This document shows positions 11,860-25,316 of a DNA stretch of 64,000 nucleotides, one piece after another (within the stretch, counting starts at the first letter, position 1; each line of letters starts with the position of its first letter). Origin of the DNA: Biscogniauxia marginata (lineage: Eukaryota > Ascomycota > Sordariomycetes > Xylariales > Xylariaceae). Under the pieces are notes generated by a model. That model did no database searches. It was not told the origin of the DNA and saw only the letters and a program-made list of their open reading frames with translations. The position numbers and the translations under genes are program-made. Location: assembly GCA_022695795.1 (NCBI GenBank), contig MU404157.1, positions 1-64,000 on the forward strand, given 5' to 3'.

Positions 11860-14359
11860 GTCTTGTGCCGGTCACGCATTTGTCCTTTGGATTATAGCCT
11901 AATGGCTCGAGTTGATAATTGCAATACTCGTTTCGTCCTTAGCCTATTTGTGGACTTGGTGGAGGGAAAAAAGAAGGAGGAGGAAGAGAGAAGGATGGAT
12001 GGCCTTGATCTGACGAAGAGAGGCATAGAGGCGTTCGCGGCAGTTTATGAAGTCAGGGAAGACTCGGGACAAGATTTCTTAAGGGGAGGTTATCTGTGTG
12101 TATCGTTAGTCTTTTTTTCTCCCTCCCCTTCTCCTTTTATCTTGCTGTTTCTTTGGGAGAAAAAAGATTCAGGCCTAAATATTAGACATACGAATGAATG
12201 AGGCGTTTATTCTTACAGATTTCCAGAAAGAACCTGAATCAACGTTGGTCGAGTAACCTCCCGCTTTGAGAATTGCCTCTTCTTTCTCCAATTGTTTTTT
12301 CTCTTGTTAAAAAATGTTTTGTGCATGACTAGGTAAGGAAATCCTACTGCTCCCGTTGTGGGCGCGGTGTATGTCTACACTACGTAAGTAACTCGTATGC
12401 CTGATTTGCCTCCTTGCCCACCTAATCTAGGTTAGGAGGAAGTTCAGCCAGTGAGTTCAGCCAGTGAGTTCAGCCGTATTAGATAGGTTGAGTAGGTTAA
12501 AGTACCCAGGTTGTACCTAGGTAGCGATCAAAAAGAACCCAGGAGAAGGAGGACCAAAAGTTCTCGCGTAACGTAGTTTAAGGTATTATTATATTATATA
12601 TAGTGGTACTAACATGAAGTCGTTACCGTGAGCAAGGGAGGTAGGTAGGTGAACTTCGAAACTTGTTTTCGTGATAAGAGGGTAGGAGGTTAACTAATAT
12701 ACTTAGATACTTATATATTACCTTACCCTCTCCGAGAATGGATGTTGTGAAGGAAAAGGGGGGAAAGGAGTAATAAATCAGAAATGTGTCTGTTCTCCCT
12801 TCCCCTTATTATAGCCCAGCCCGCCTTCTTTTTCTTCCTCCTATATGGCTTGGTTTCTAGGTAAGTATAACCAACACAAACACACACATACACATACCTC
12901 CCTCTTTACTTATCCTGCACCCAGGAATCATACCATGTTTAACCAACTTGGAAATAACATAGTTCACTCACCCACCCTTTGATCTAACGTACACCGTTAG
13001 TATTCTCTTCCCTTCTTCCCCTTTTCCATCCCCTTCCCCTCTTCCTTCTATTTCGTCCCTCATTTCCTACCCCCCCCCCTCTCCCCCCTTAAAAATAAAG
13101 GCACAGCGAACACATATATACCCCTAAGCATTATATAGTATATTAAGCCGGGAAGAAAAAAAAAAAAAAACCTCACCAAAAAACTAATCCCCCGCCCCCT
13201 CGACGATAATCACCGAATATCTCAAGAGCAGAGAGGTAGATAGTGATTCAAGTCAGACCCTATAAAGCAGAAAAAAAAAAGGAAAGAAAAAAAGGGTGAA
13301 ACTTGAAAATGGAATTCGACCAAGCCACATAAAAAACCAAACATATATCCCGCCCCCCCTTCACGACCTACCTACCTACCTAACCTACCTATCTATCATC
13401 TACCCAGGAGCCCAAAACTTCATACTACTACCACTACTACCGAGAATCATCAACTACCTACCATAGTAACACATAACCTACCTAGGTGGGCAAACGCCAA
13501 TCGGGTAAACCGCAACCCACACTACCCATGCCTCAAGTTCATCTCGCAAGTAATACCATAGTTACCCTGCATCACACATACTTTTACTCACATCATAATC
13601 ACGTCGACATACATCACATATTTCCTTACGGTTACGATTCCAGTCAAGTTAAAAGACAACCCAATAATAAATCATGCAAATGAATATGAGAGAGACAAAA
13701 GGAGAAAGCCACTCGAATTAATATGCTCGTAACCACTGAAGAAAGTTCCGCATTCCCTAAAACCCCCTTCCTCCTCCTCCCCCTTTCCTTTCCTCACTTA
13801 CGCATGTCTCTTAAAAGTCCACCGTCAACTAGCAAAAGTCTCCCGTGAAAGTCATTCTCATTCATTCACTCACTTACTACACGCAACCCAGTCTGTCTCT
13901 CCATCATCAAAGCCATTCTCCCAAACCTACATCACTTCATCCTCAATCTCTTCGTGAAGCATCTACCATCCTCGCCGGTGATTTTTTTTTAATCATTATT
14001 CGGACTTGAAGAAAAAAAATCCACCGCGTGTAAAGTTGATTCGTTGCCAAAACAGAAAGAGTAGTCTAACAGCGAAACGAGGCTGTTTGTCAAAACGTTC
14101 AGTATCGGGGGATGTAAACTCCATAACCCTACACCGGGGGGTGCCTATTGCCATTGCCAGGGGAAAAGAAAGTGATATGTGGCTGTCTTGGGCACCTGTT
14201 GAGGAAACGTCCAGATTCCGCAATACATCGTATCTCTATGCTAGGAGTCATATCATGTTATCGTGCCGTACCAGTCGGGAGTGGGAAAAGCGGGTAGGAA
14301 TATGTTGTATACACGTATTGAGGGGGGTATAATTGTCGGTTGCCTCGTCCAACGCCTGT
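11860..14359. other. Intergenic between convergent TOP2 and reticulon
   Basis: 2.5 kb with no supportable gene. It holds 3' flanks of both neighbours, long A and C/T-rich tracts (13020-13200, 13270-13300), a short tandem repeat at 12441-12475, and ACCTAGGT palindromes at 12514-12523 and 13480-13487. The longest frames are low-complexity and not convincing. Confidence 0.55.
12441..12475. repeat. Tandem 13-mer, 2.7 copies
   Basis: Unit AGTTCAGCCAGTG is repeated perfectly twice and then partly. It is isolated in the intergenic region; no function is apparent. Confidence 0.85.
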
Positions 14360-15760
14360 TTAGGCGGCGACTAGGCGCTCCTCCTCAGACTCTTCCTCCG
14401 ACTCGGATTCCGACTCTTCGCGCTTGAGTCCCTCCTTAGGGGCCTTAGGGAAGTCGGTCTCCTTCAGATTGGACTGAGGAGTGGGTTGGGAAGTGGGCTT
14501 CGGGGCGACCTCGGGAGATGCGGATTGGCCACGAATTATCTGCTGGGCCTTGGCGGTGTAGTTGCCCATGTACTGCTTTGTGATCTCGGTCGCGTGAGCA
14601 GTGTGCTTGTTAGCGACCTTGCGCAGTTGCTCAGTCTGGGCATTCAGAATGGCGGAAGCCTCTTGGACATAATGGTCGATGAGCTCCTTGTTGGTGGCGT
14701 ACACCAGAGGCGCAAAGAACAGAATGGTAGTAGAAATGAGGGCAAGACCCCAGTATGGGACAACCTTGACGAGATAGTAGGACAAAAAGGCAGCAACAGC
14801 AGACTGTGATTTTCTTGTTAGCTCATGTCGCCCATTTCCTGCTGTGCATATTATTGTGTTCGGAGGGGGAGACTTACAACCGCAGAAGCCGTGACGTTCT
14901 CGGCAAATAGGATTCGCTGGGCTTCAATGACGAAGAAGTTGAGGAGCTCATGGATGTCACCGATCACACCATCTAGAGTCTCGCGGGAGACGGTGTAGTA
15001 CTTGCGAGGTCGGAGCTGAGTAGCAAGACCGGTGCCGAGGACAGCCTTGCCGGTGACTTCGGCGAGGACGGTAACGCCGAGGGTCATCCAGCTGAGCTTG
15101 AAGACGTATCGGATCACGTCGAGATATCTAGCCGCGAAAATGACCGAAACGATGGTGGCATAGGCAATGGCAGATGCTCCTGTAACACCTTATCAGTACA
15201 TGCCACGTGTATGACGAGGCCGAAGCGGGAGAACCTACGGGGGTTGTTCCACGATAGCAACTCGGCGAAGAAAGAATGGTAGTGAGTCAAGGCCTGGCCG
15301 GTGGCGGCCGGGTACGAAGGCGTCTGGCGGGATTTGGCGAGATTAGAGAGCTCCGCGGAGGTCTTTGCGCCCTGGTCCTTCACGTTCTGGGCAACGGGGC
15401 CTGTGAAAGGACAGTTAGCGACAAGGAGGTCAAGGGAGTGCGAGAGGGCGGGAGACGGTGAAGCTCAACATCGGTACCGATACCGATAATGAGGAAAAAG
15501 GGCAAAAACAGGAAGGAAAAAACCATACCGCCAGCAATCTGTTGGTAAGCAGCTTGAGCATCTAAAAAAGAAGTTCAAGTCAGTCACCATGACGTCGGAG
15601 AGGCGGAAGCTGGCGGGAGCTATTGTGAAACACTTTGACGATTTATTAGCATCCTAATGGCACGAGGGTCTCGGCAATGAATAAAACTCACCTTACTGCC
15701 TTTCAGAGAATCAACGGAGCTGCCGCCATTGACAAGCGGTTCGGTGGCAGAGTCGGCCAT
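14360..15760 (-). CDS. RTN1: Reticulon-like ER membrane protein
   Basis: Integral ER protein that curves tubules through wedge-like membrane hairpins. Exons 15760..15697, 15561..15529, 15400..15239, 15179..14878 and 14803..14360 join in phase to 334 residues. The reticulon homology domain has ALTHYHSFFAELLSWNNP, a first hydrophobic hairpin (ASAIAYATIVSVIF to TLGVTVLAEV, about 87-130), and a second (SAVAAFLSYYLVKVVPYWG to APLVYATN, about 188-225). The tail is soluble, Pro/Gln-rich, and ends in a Ser/Glu cluster. Exon 1 was ended at GTAAGG rather than at the overlapping GTGAGT because only the former keeps phase with NAQAAYQQIAG. A 33-nt exon follows. Family assignment is firm; exon 1-2 boundaries are slightly less so. 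Confidence 0.9.
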
Positions 15761-18535
15761 TGCGATAATCTGTCGTCTGTGGTTGGATGACGATGATGAT
15801 GCGGATACTTGGTCGTTTGGTCGGAGTGTCGGAATGCTCTGTTTTTGTGGGTGAGGTGAGCCGATTTGCTGCCTCCGGTAAATAAACAGAGCTTGCGGCC
15901 GGCAAGCGAGCGGGTAGAGGGAGAAGCAGTACCTACGTTGGTCGATGCTATTGATCTCGGAGGGCGGGGATAGGTAGGAGGATTCAGAGGAGAGGAGAGA
16001 AGCAGCTGGAGAGTTCTCTTTTGGTGTTGTCGCGTGGGTTGTGTGGGAAGAAATTCAGGATACGTCCGGGGGATGATGGACTGACTTGGATGGATGGGTC
16101 GGGGATGAAGCGACCAGGCAAGAAACCTAGGTAAAGGTACTGTTGTAATCTGTACGTACCTCTAGGCAGTGTGGCTGGTGACGAGATATGATGCCACAAC
16201 GGAGCCTTCCAGCGGCCCTAGCTCCTACTTACCTAACCTCCTACGCTACACTGGAGGCAGGAGGTACCAGGTTGCCCCCACTGATTTACTTCTACCTAAT
16301 GATTCACCTACTGATTCGCAGCCACAGCACGCTCTCTAGCCAGCAAGAGGTACCTAGGTCTTCGCATCCCGTCGGGCCCTTCAAGGGATCCGAGGTCTGC
16401 CAATTCCCACCCTGTCTTATAACACCACCTTACCTTAGGTTAGGTAAGACCTGCAACCACCTGCAACACGTTCGTTCCCTCTACGGCATTTAGCATCATG
16501 CATCAGGTACCTACCTACCTACTTACATGAAATGCCATGCTGACTTGAAGAAATGACCCTCAGCAACCTGCAACCAACCCGACTGACCGACTGCCTGACT
16601 GATAGATAATGTCAGGTACCTCATTAGTGAATGGGCATGACTAGCTCACGTGGAAAAGCTTATCATGTCTTTTCTTTCCGTCCTTTCTTTTTCTTGCTTC
16701 TCCCGATTCTCGAATCAGAATACCCAGTGGCCTCCCCTAGTTGCATAATAGGTACAGGACCTACATACGTAGCTAACCTACCTAGCTGTGTACATGTAGC
16801 CAAGCTATCCTCCAATTAAAACCTCTTACAGGTCCGTGTACATACAATAATTCGCTGCAGGCTGACTGACTTGACTTCCCCCCCTACCTTATCTAAAGAA
16901 CAGATATCAACTTTCTTTTCTTTTTCTGCTAGAGAAAAAAAGAAAAAAGAACGGGGATGGACAAGTACTAGGCACCGTACGAATTGGATTACGCACCTTA
17001 GGTACCTATGTGTCATTCGTGTAACATACTAGGTACATGTAGGTAAGAGTAATTGAAAGCAAAAAGAGAATGTTTGCTTTTAATACATCCATCCATACGT
17101 ATATATACCTACCTATTTCGTCGTAGACGCAAGAGAATTAAAAACTTAAATAATTATGTCGTCACCTGAGGCCTAACTTGCATGTGATTAATTACGCTGA
17201 CTTCTCTTTGACCAGGCAATAGAATAAAAAAGAAAAAAAAGAAAAAAAAGACATGGAACCCAGACAGCTGGAGCACACGACACACCCACCCACATAAACA
17301 CATAATCCATCCATCCATCTATCATCAACACTCCTAACCCACCTGCTAGGTCAATTGAGTACATACTTGCCTACCTAGTCAGCACCTACCTCTTAGTATC
17401 TCAAGAGTTCAGACGATCTACCCAGAGTTAAATGAAAGGATACCCTATGTACCATCGTTGACGGTTACTCCAAGTACCGTGCGTAGGTATATAATGTCAA
17501 GATATATATATGTGTGTGTGACCAATATTCCCCAAATGACGCTATTCGAAACACTCATCAGGTGTATTGTAAGGTAGCCTACCTATCCTACCTTAGGTAC
17601 CTAGCCTACTATGTAGGTACCTAATAGCCCAAGCTTTGTACCTAGTGTATAATCCGTCTATCTACCTGAGGTCCTGATCTCAATAGGGGAGAGAAGGACA
17701 GAGACGGAGGGGGAGGGGGAGGATTGGGGGAGGGTCATCATCATCTCCGTCATCATTATCATCACCACCAATTTTTTCTTCTTTCTATCTCGACTCAAGA
17801 ACCGAGCGGGAACCTGCAGCCCGCCCACCCGTTATCATATGTACATACCGTAACACACGCCGCACTGTTCGTTTATTGATATATCATTTCATCATGCTAG
17901 ATATGTAATCAGAAGACAACTTTTTTTTTCTTTCTTTTTTCCTTTTTGAGGTTTTTTTCTTTTCTAAACTCTTCTACTGCTTTGCTATATGGGATATCAT
18001 AAAAACCACCTTTCCTTTCCCTTCCCTTCCCGTCTTTCTCCGTCTCTCCCCCCTCCCCCTCTCTTCTCTGACGCCAAGCGAACAAAGGAGTCTCTCTGTA
18101 CACAACACACACGCACACCTCTGCTGCCTTTCCAAAGCTTACTTTGCTTGGCTACTAACCCTCTCTATAGCTCGGTGCCGACCTAACCCTTATCTTTGTC
18201 TACCGCAAGAATCCCTATTTGGAGGTCCATTTACTCTCCATATTGATGTCGAATGCCAAAAGAGAGATAGGAAAAAATGATAACGAGAGAAAAAAGATAT
18301 ATACTCAGCTAGCAACTTATGCAAAGCCGACAGAAGCTAATTAAGTTTAATGCAAAATCCTCACACCGTACAAATGCAGTTCTTGACAGAAGCCTTCTAA
18401 ATGCCTTCGAATGCTCCCTCGCTTGTCTACTGCAAACCGGCTTGGGATGCTACCTTGCTGGACGAAACATCGCATCGGCGTCGGGCATACTTGGCGACAA
18501 TGCCATGCCGTGCTGTGTAAGCCGGCCATCGGCTG
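15761..18535. other. Intergenic, reticulon promoter side and TBC gene 3' side
   Basis: 2.8 kb without a supportable gene. It is unusually rich in ACCTAGGT/TAGGTACC-type palindromes (for example 16125-16133, 16351-16359, 17593-17604, 17614-17623) and in CCTACC/TAGG simple sequence, with A- and T-rich runs near 17220-17250 and 17920-17960. The small frames here look like chance. Confidence 0.55.
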
Positions 18536-21500
18536 TTATCGCCGCCAGCCCCAGAACCCGCCAGAACCCGTGTTAGTGGTTGTTGTCGACGCGGCAGAGG
18601 GACTCTTAGCAGCGCCACCGCTTGCTTCAGCTATCGATGACGTTAGCCGTCCGATCATCCCCATTGCTGAATTCCCCTGACCATAATCACCCGGAGCCAG
18701 TCCGTAGGCCTTTCGCAGAGTCTCGAGCTTCTGCTTGAACTCGTCCGCTTCTTGACGAGCTACCGCTTCCGCCGTCTTGGCCTGCACCAGTTCGACCACG
18801 AGAGCGTCGTTTTCGGCATTGGGAATTGGCTCGGTCTGCGTCCGGGCCAGCGACGTCCCCCGGTTGACGAAGTTGGTCTGCGTGTTGGGCGTCGACTTGC
18901 TACGTCCGAGCTTGAACTCGCGCAGACCATTAGTAGCGCTGTGGTTGCCGCCCGAAGAGGCGTTACTAGACGAGAACCAGCCACTGGGCTCTAGTGTCGA
19001 CCCGGGCGTCTCCGCTGAAGCTCTCACCCGCATAGAGTGGACCTGTCTCTCGAGACGTTGCTTGTCCTGGTGGATATTGCGAACGTGGGTGTGGCTTTCT
19101 CGCAGTTGTTCTTTGAGCGCGCTGGCCTCTAGGTCGAGTTCATAGATCCGGCGGTTCAATTCCTGCGTTCGCGAAGTTTCAATTCTGAGATGTTCTTTGG
19201 TCCGCGCCAACTCGTCGCGGAGCTGTGGCTTGGTCTGTAGAGACGATTCGCTACGGTCGCGGCCTTGGTGTACACTAAAGCGATCTGTGACCGCGCTCAT
19301 GAGTTGTGAGAGGCGATCTTCAGCCGGCGTGTCACTGGCGTCGCTCTGCTCTGTATCTTCTGCACTCTGGCCATCGTCCGGAGTCACGGCTAGGTTGTTC
19401 CCTGTTTTCTTCTTCAATCCGTCAAGCAGTGACTTGACAACCTTTCTGTCCTCGTCTCGTTCTTCTCTCTCCTTCTGCAATTGAGTTGCAAGTAATGAGT
19501 GGTTTCGTTGCAATTCGCTGAGTGCAGTGAGGAGGTCCTCAATCTGGGTGTGTAAGTTCTTGTCGGCCGCATTGTTGCTCGCGTAGTGCTTGGGGGCTAT
19601 TGGTGTCGACTCGCGGAAGGACGAGTCGTCCGCCGTGGAGGAATCGCGTGAAATGGTGGTGGCGTCGGTGGAGGAGGTGCTAAGGACGCTGGCGGAGCTG
19701 GCTTCCATAGAGTTCAATGTAGACGCGAGGCTCTGCTTCGATGCACTTCGACGCAGCATGCTTAACGGTCTTATCGGTGCAGTGAGACCCGGCGACAGAG
19801 ATGCGGATTTCGGAGAGGAGCTGCTTGCAGTCCAGAGACGGCCCAGGAAACGGGATGCTGCTGTGGTAACATCTGCCGTACGGGCGGCGTTGGCGCTGGC
19901 GATCTTTTCCTCTCTGTACCCCTGCTCGAGCTGGGCTAATTTCTCTCTGGATACTACGTTGGACAGGCTAAGGAAATCATCCACGAATTCATCGGCATTG
20001 TAATGATAACAGTCCCACAGGCCCCGAGATAATAGGAGTTGCATAACATCCTCTAGTTCGGTACACGCCAAAATCCGGCTCTCGTTTTTTCGCATAAGAG
20101 ACAAGGCGACCCGCATTATTGTCTCCGACGCACCTTCGGCAAAGATGACATCGTAGATGCGAAACAACATGGGTAACGGGCATGTCACGGCGAAAAAAGA
20201 GAGGAACCACTGTGAAACGTACGCAGGATCAACCTGCAGATCGTCCAGATGGTTCGATAATTCTGCCATATTCTGCCGAAGCAGCTCTCGGAACTGGTAG
20301 ATTCTGACGTGCAATCCTGACAAGTCGGGTAAAAAGCACGATCGTAAGTCGTAACGCTCCATCAGTCTGTCACCCGGTGTCACAGTTAGCTTCAAAGCGC
20401 AGCCTAGGCAACTGACTTCCTCAGGCCTGATCGAATCAATCCAGAAGATGACAGGGCATCGTGGGGAACTCACCGGACCAGGACACAGAATGCCTGATTG
20501 TCGGGCATGTGCATGAGGAGCGGCCCGACAAGGAACGCAAGTCCTTGGCAGTACCCGATCTTGTGGTCGTAGAGCGAGAAGCATTTCAGTACTCGCCCTA
20601 GCATTCGCTGCCCGTCGCCCTCGGGATCTCGAAACATGTCTACGCCGGGAAAACTCCTGCCCAGGTCTTTGCCGATGAGACCTTCATAGGGACTCGACTC
20701 GCCGCTGAGTTTTTCAAATTGCTCTAGGAGGAGCGAGTCGCGCGCTCCAGTCATGCTCTGCCAGACTACACCTCGAAGTGGCGGAGGGATGCCCTTCCGA
20801 ATCTTATGCGACAACAACGTGGGAAGCCGGGCGGCCGTCTGCTGGTAGTCCTTAACTAGAGCCATGTAAAATTGGAGGTCGGTCATGGGCGGAGGAGGAA
20901 CCACCGAGTATCGTAGAGCCACGGGAGTCGGCCCGGTGACCATATCTCGTAGTTGTGCCATCGAAGGCGGCCTAGGTCGACGGGCTACCGGTTGACGAGC
21001 TGCTGGTTGTTCCACCACCTTCACCTTGATACTCTTCGGGTTCGTCGCAATCTTATTGTTTTCTTGTTCGAGTCGTGCCAGGAGCATCGCGGTAGACTAG
21101 ATAGTAGCCAATGATGACCAACGTCAGCAAGAGGATCTGACACCAGGGGAGGGACGGTGTAGACGGTAAGAAGTAAGGCCACGTACATTATCATCTTGAT
21201 CTTTGACTTGCTCGTCTTCCGTCTTCTGCAATTGTTCCCAATTAACTTCTTCATCTGATTCGTCTGCCGATTCGTCTGCCGATTCGTCCGTCGATTCATC
21301 CGTCGATTCATCCGTCACCGGCAAACTCTTTTCTTGGCTGTCACCTTCCGGGATCGATTCGAGTTCCTCTTGTAAGCTCCGCAGGGGCTCGACGGCCGTC
21401 TTCAACTCGCCACCCTCCTCCATGGCAACCTCCTCCTCTCTAATGGACAGCGTCGTTGCACTGGTGGGCGTATACTGCGGGCCAAATATGCTTTTCCTGG

Positions 21501-21699
21501 CAGGCGTCACGGCCGGCGGGAGGTCGGTGTTGACCGACAGGGAAGGCGGCTCGGACAGGCGAACGGTGACCAAGGAATCGTGAGCGGGCATAGTGCGTTC
21601 GACGGGCGACATGGACTCGCTCGAGTTGGCCGAAGCTGGGCTCGCGGCGACGGGAGAGGAAGGGTCATTTTTCTGAGGCGTTGCGAGTTCGGTCGCCAT
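18536..21699 (-). CDS. TBC-domain Rab GTPase-activating protein (Gyp5/Evi5-like)
   Basis: Stimulates GTP hydrolysis by a Rab GTPase in vesicle traffic. Exons 21699..21187, 21096..20474 and 20366..18536 join in phase to 988 residues. Acidic, Ser-rich N-terminal region with a degenerate (D/A)ES repeat; TBC domain about residues 270-480 with HKIRKGIPPPLRG, the arginine-finger motif IGKDLGRSFP (Arg about 318) and the glutamine finger YCQG (Gln about 355), then FLSFFAVTCPLPMLFRIYDV. After residue about 600 come two coiled-coil stretches (LHTQIEDLLTALSELQRNHS; RTQELNRRIYELDLEASALK). The domain order matches Gyp5/Gyl1 and Evi5. The reading frame runs 21 codons further upstream but only from a non-ATG codon, so the ATG of MATELATPQKND was taken. 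Both catalytic fingers are present. The target Rab is unknown. Confidence 0.9.
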
Positions 21700-24255
21700 G
21701 ACGTGTGGCGAGGCGGTCGGTAGGGACGACTTGGAATGCGGATCTACACCTGCAGTCCGCAAGAATGTCGGCTTGCCCCCTTCTTGCCCACTTGATCTCT
21801 CAGTGGCTTGCTTCCCTCCAGCGGGCTCGGTAGTGTATAGCGTGTATTATTGCATGGACAGGTGGAAATGGTGAAATAGTGACACGGCGGAACGCCCTGC
21901 TCTGCTCGTTTATTACCCGCAACAGCAATGGCCAGCCTCTGGATGTGCTGTAGGGTGGCAGGAAGTTCGAAATGTGGACTCGGACCACGGAACCAGGGTT
22001 TCGTGAGCTAGGAGAAGCCCGAGTCTTGCTAGGTATTTGGACGTGTATATCTTTTTTTTTTGGGCTGCCCTGTCTTTTGTTTCATCGAGGGGTCGAGATA
22101 CTTAATGAAACTGTTGGTACAAGGAACGAGTGGGTAATAAACCCTTCACAGGGGGAAGAAGAAGAAGAAAAACGACTGTATGGACGGGGAAAGGGCCTAG
22201 TTGGCTAGAAGGTAATGCGAAAAGAGCGGTCGATCAACAGCTCCCGGTCGAGTTGGGTCGTTGGTACTTTCTTGGTTATTTTTGGTTTAGATGCTTTTTG
22301 TCGAAGACATGCAGACGCAACTTTCCAAAAACTCGAGGCTGGTGAATATGCAGATAAAAGGAGAGTGTCATTTGTGTTAGCGGCAATAATGAACGACGGG
22401 ATGCTTTAATCACAAAACCAATTGAGCATCCGGAATGCCTATGAATTAAGACCAATACAAGGGGTGTTTAGTGAGAGACAGGGGGGAGTTGAGGAGAGGT
22501 TATTCAGAAATCAGGAGGGGCGCGCCGAACTAACATCGACAAAGTCTTGGCAACAAAGGAGGAATATGTAATAAAGATACATAGGAACGAACCACTTATC
22601 AAATTATTTATCCAAGCCGTTATCCTCAACCTGTTACAAGGGACCCTCTAGGCCAAACAAGCGCCCACCCGGCGGCACACTACCGGCACCACATACCTGC
22701 CACATAAAACTATAAGATACCTCTCTTACTTACTTACTTACTTACTACACCACTATCTTGTCTTCCATTCTTTAATCCGTGTAAAATATTTCTTAACAAT
22801 ATTTTACCCCCTTTATAAACAAGTTCTTTCTATTAGGTAGGTAGTTATGTACCTAGTTAAGAAAAAGAAAACAAGTTTATACCTGCACTCTTTCTTTCCC
22901 ACTTCCTTTCATCAGGGTAGGTTGGTGGTGATATGTACAATATGTACGATAAGTGGGCATGAAGAAGAAAGGGTGAAGGAAATGCGCTAACCTAGCGGCG
23001 ACTAAGAATCCAACTATGTGATAGGCTGTCTATCTGTCTGTCGTAGCTACCTAGCGAACGTAACAAGATGTGTGCCCCTGTCAATCCCCCAAATCCCCAA
23101 CTTCGGGAGGGGGGACTTAAATTGGCAGGCGAAAAAATGCAGGTTGTGCATCAGCTAGCACGGGGGCGGTAGGGCGGCTCGCCGTGCGTGATTGGCTCAG
23201 GGACGACAGTTCCGTTCACCGTTCTTCTGGCCTTCCAGCCAACGGGAAGACAGACAACAAAGGAAGGAAGGAATTGAAAGGAAACTCTAGCGACCGAACG
23301 TCGCTGCATTTGCATGAACTTCGCTGCCCCACCAAACAAAACCGCAACCGAGGAAAGATTCTCGTTTGATCTGACGATGCCTTGCAGCTTGCCGCTTATC
23401 GAATCAGTCACCGCTTGCACGCTATCTTACCCGAACCACATCTGGCAATAGATGCACACGTAGCCTTCGTCCGGACTTGCTTGGCGCAAACGCTAAATAA
23501 ACGCGTCTCCTGCACGGTCGCGTTATCCCCTCGCACTAGGTAGAAAGGCTCCAGCTTCGAGAAGCGTCGTACATATGAACTGCATATACACTGCATATAA
23601 ACTGCATACTAGTAGTAGTATATGTAGTATACTCTATGCTAACATGCTACATCCTCGTCACCGCCACAACTCGGCAACTTATCACGCAGACTAGGTAGCC
23701 ATAAGTACATAACAATGGAATGACAAGCCTAGTCTGCAGACTATCCCCATCGCGTTCCCCGATTATCATACATACAGATCCAGTTCACAAAACTCCACCA
23801 TAGTTAATGAAGAGGGGATGATAGCCTCATGTTTTGTTTAATCCATCATGTATTTTTCTAACCGCCCTTTGTCCAAACATAACTCGGGAGTGCATACATA
23901 GCTCTTAGAGCTCACAGTCATGCTTAATACATCAGACTATACAACTACTCGAGTGGTATATACTTGAGCCGTGAAAAAAAAGAAACAGTTTCGGTTCCAC
24001 CATTGTTGCCCATGTCCAACTCCTACGCCGAGAGATCATTTGCCACGTCTCCAATGACACGCTAAAAAAATCATCCAACCAGCGCCTTGTCTTTATACAG
24101 AAACGCCCAGACGCCCGAGGTGCTCGACGAGGTCCCTCTCCTTGGGAGATGAGGGTCCCATACAATATATGCTGACATCACTGCCCCTAACTGTCCAGGC
24201 CAGTTGGTGGTCTGAGCCTATGAGACCACTCTTTTGATATGATCCCACTGAGGAG
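21700..24255. other. Intergenic between TBC gene and SSXT-like gene
   Basis: 2.6 kb with no convincing gene. It contains the upstream region of the TBC gene, an ACTT tandem near 22725-22745, a C/G-poor stretch near 22780-22880, and frames of up to 89 codons without recognisable content. No RNA gene seen. Confidence 0.5.
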
Positions 24256-25281
24256 CTACGAAGCAGTGACACTTGCCGTCGTTGATTGGGGCGGCCCGGA
24301 GTTAGCGAGCTTCGGAGTCTTCTGCTTCCCTGGTACCGGGCTGGCTTGACCGGGCGTTTGAGATCCGGGCTTCGACGCCTGTGCACCGGGCCGCGCTGTT
24401 GGCATCGAAAATGCCGGCTCCTTAGTCGGATCCACTCCGGGATAGAGACCTTGCAGTTTCTTGTACAGATCCCCCATGTATTTCGCCGTCTCTTCCCGTT
24501 CCGATGCCTCCATTTTCGTCTCAGGACCGTCCGCACTCTGCAGCTGCCTTAATTTGACGTTCATGTGTAGCGGTGGTGCTTGCAGATACGCCGGGCATGG
24601 CGTGCTTGATACATTGCCTTTCCTATCGGCCAACCCAGCTAGGTATGTTAGGTTCGTCTGGAGTCTGCGCATACATCTAAGAGTGCTAGTTAGTATTTGA
24701 AATTCCAAGGTCTAGGTCTAGGTCTGACTTACTGGTTATAGTCCTGTTGTAGAAGCTCCTCCTCTTCCGTAGGCTTCTTATCGCTTTCATTTACAGTACC
24801 ATCGACCCCATTTGGCTTTTCTCGCTCTGACTTGATACTTAGTTGTGTTTGCTGGATCTGCATGGCTTCCAGCAACAATTCATTGTTGATTTCTAAAATC
24901 ACCACAACTCTCTCCTTGTCTCTTGGATCTGCACCTGGGCTTAGAGGAGTTGGATTAGACGAGGTACCATTAGTGGCGCTACCTTGAGCCGAAGCAGGGA
25001 ACGTCGGTGTCTGTGGTGTCTGAACACTGTTAGATGGGGTCACCGACTGCTGTGGCGGTGGATGTTGTTGCAAATGCTGCGGGTGTTGTTGTGCATGGTT
25101 CGAATTTTGGCCCTGCTGCGTGCCCTGGGCATTCTGTGGTGTTGAAAACTGAGATTGTTGAGAATGCTGTGAACTGTTTGGCGTTGGCGTGCTTTGAGCG
25201 GGTTGCCCTTGGAAATTTCGATGCGTAGGAGTTGACATTCCATTGGCATTTTGGTGCTGGTGCTGGTGCTGGTGCTGGTGA

Positions 25282-25316
<35 letters not shown>
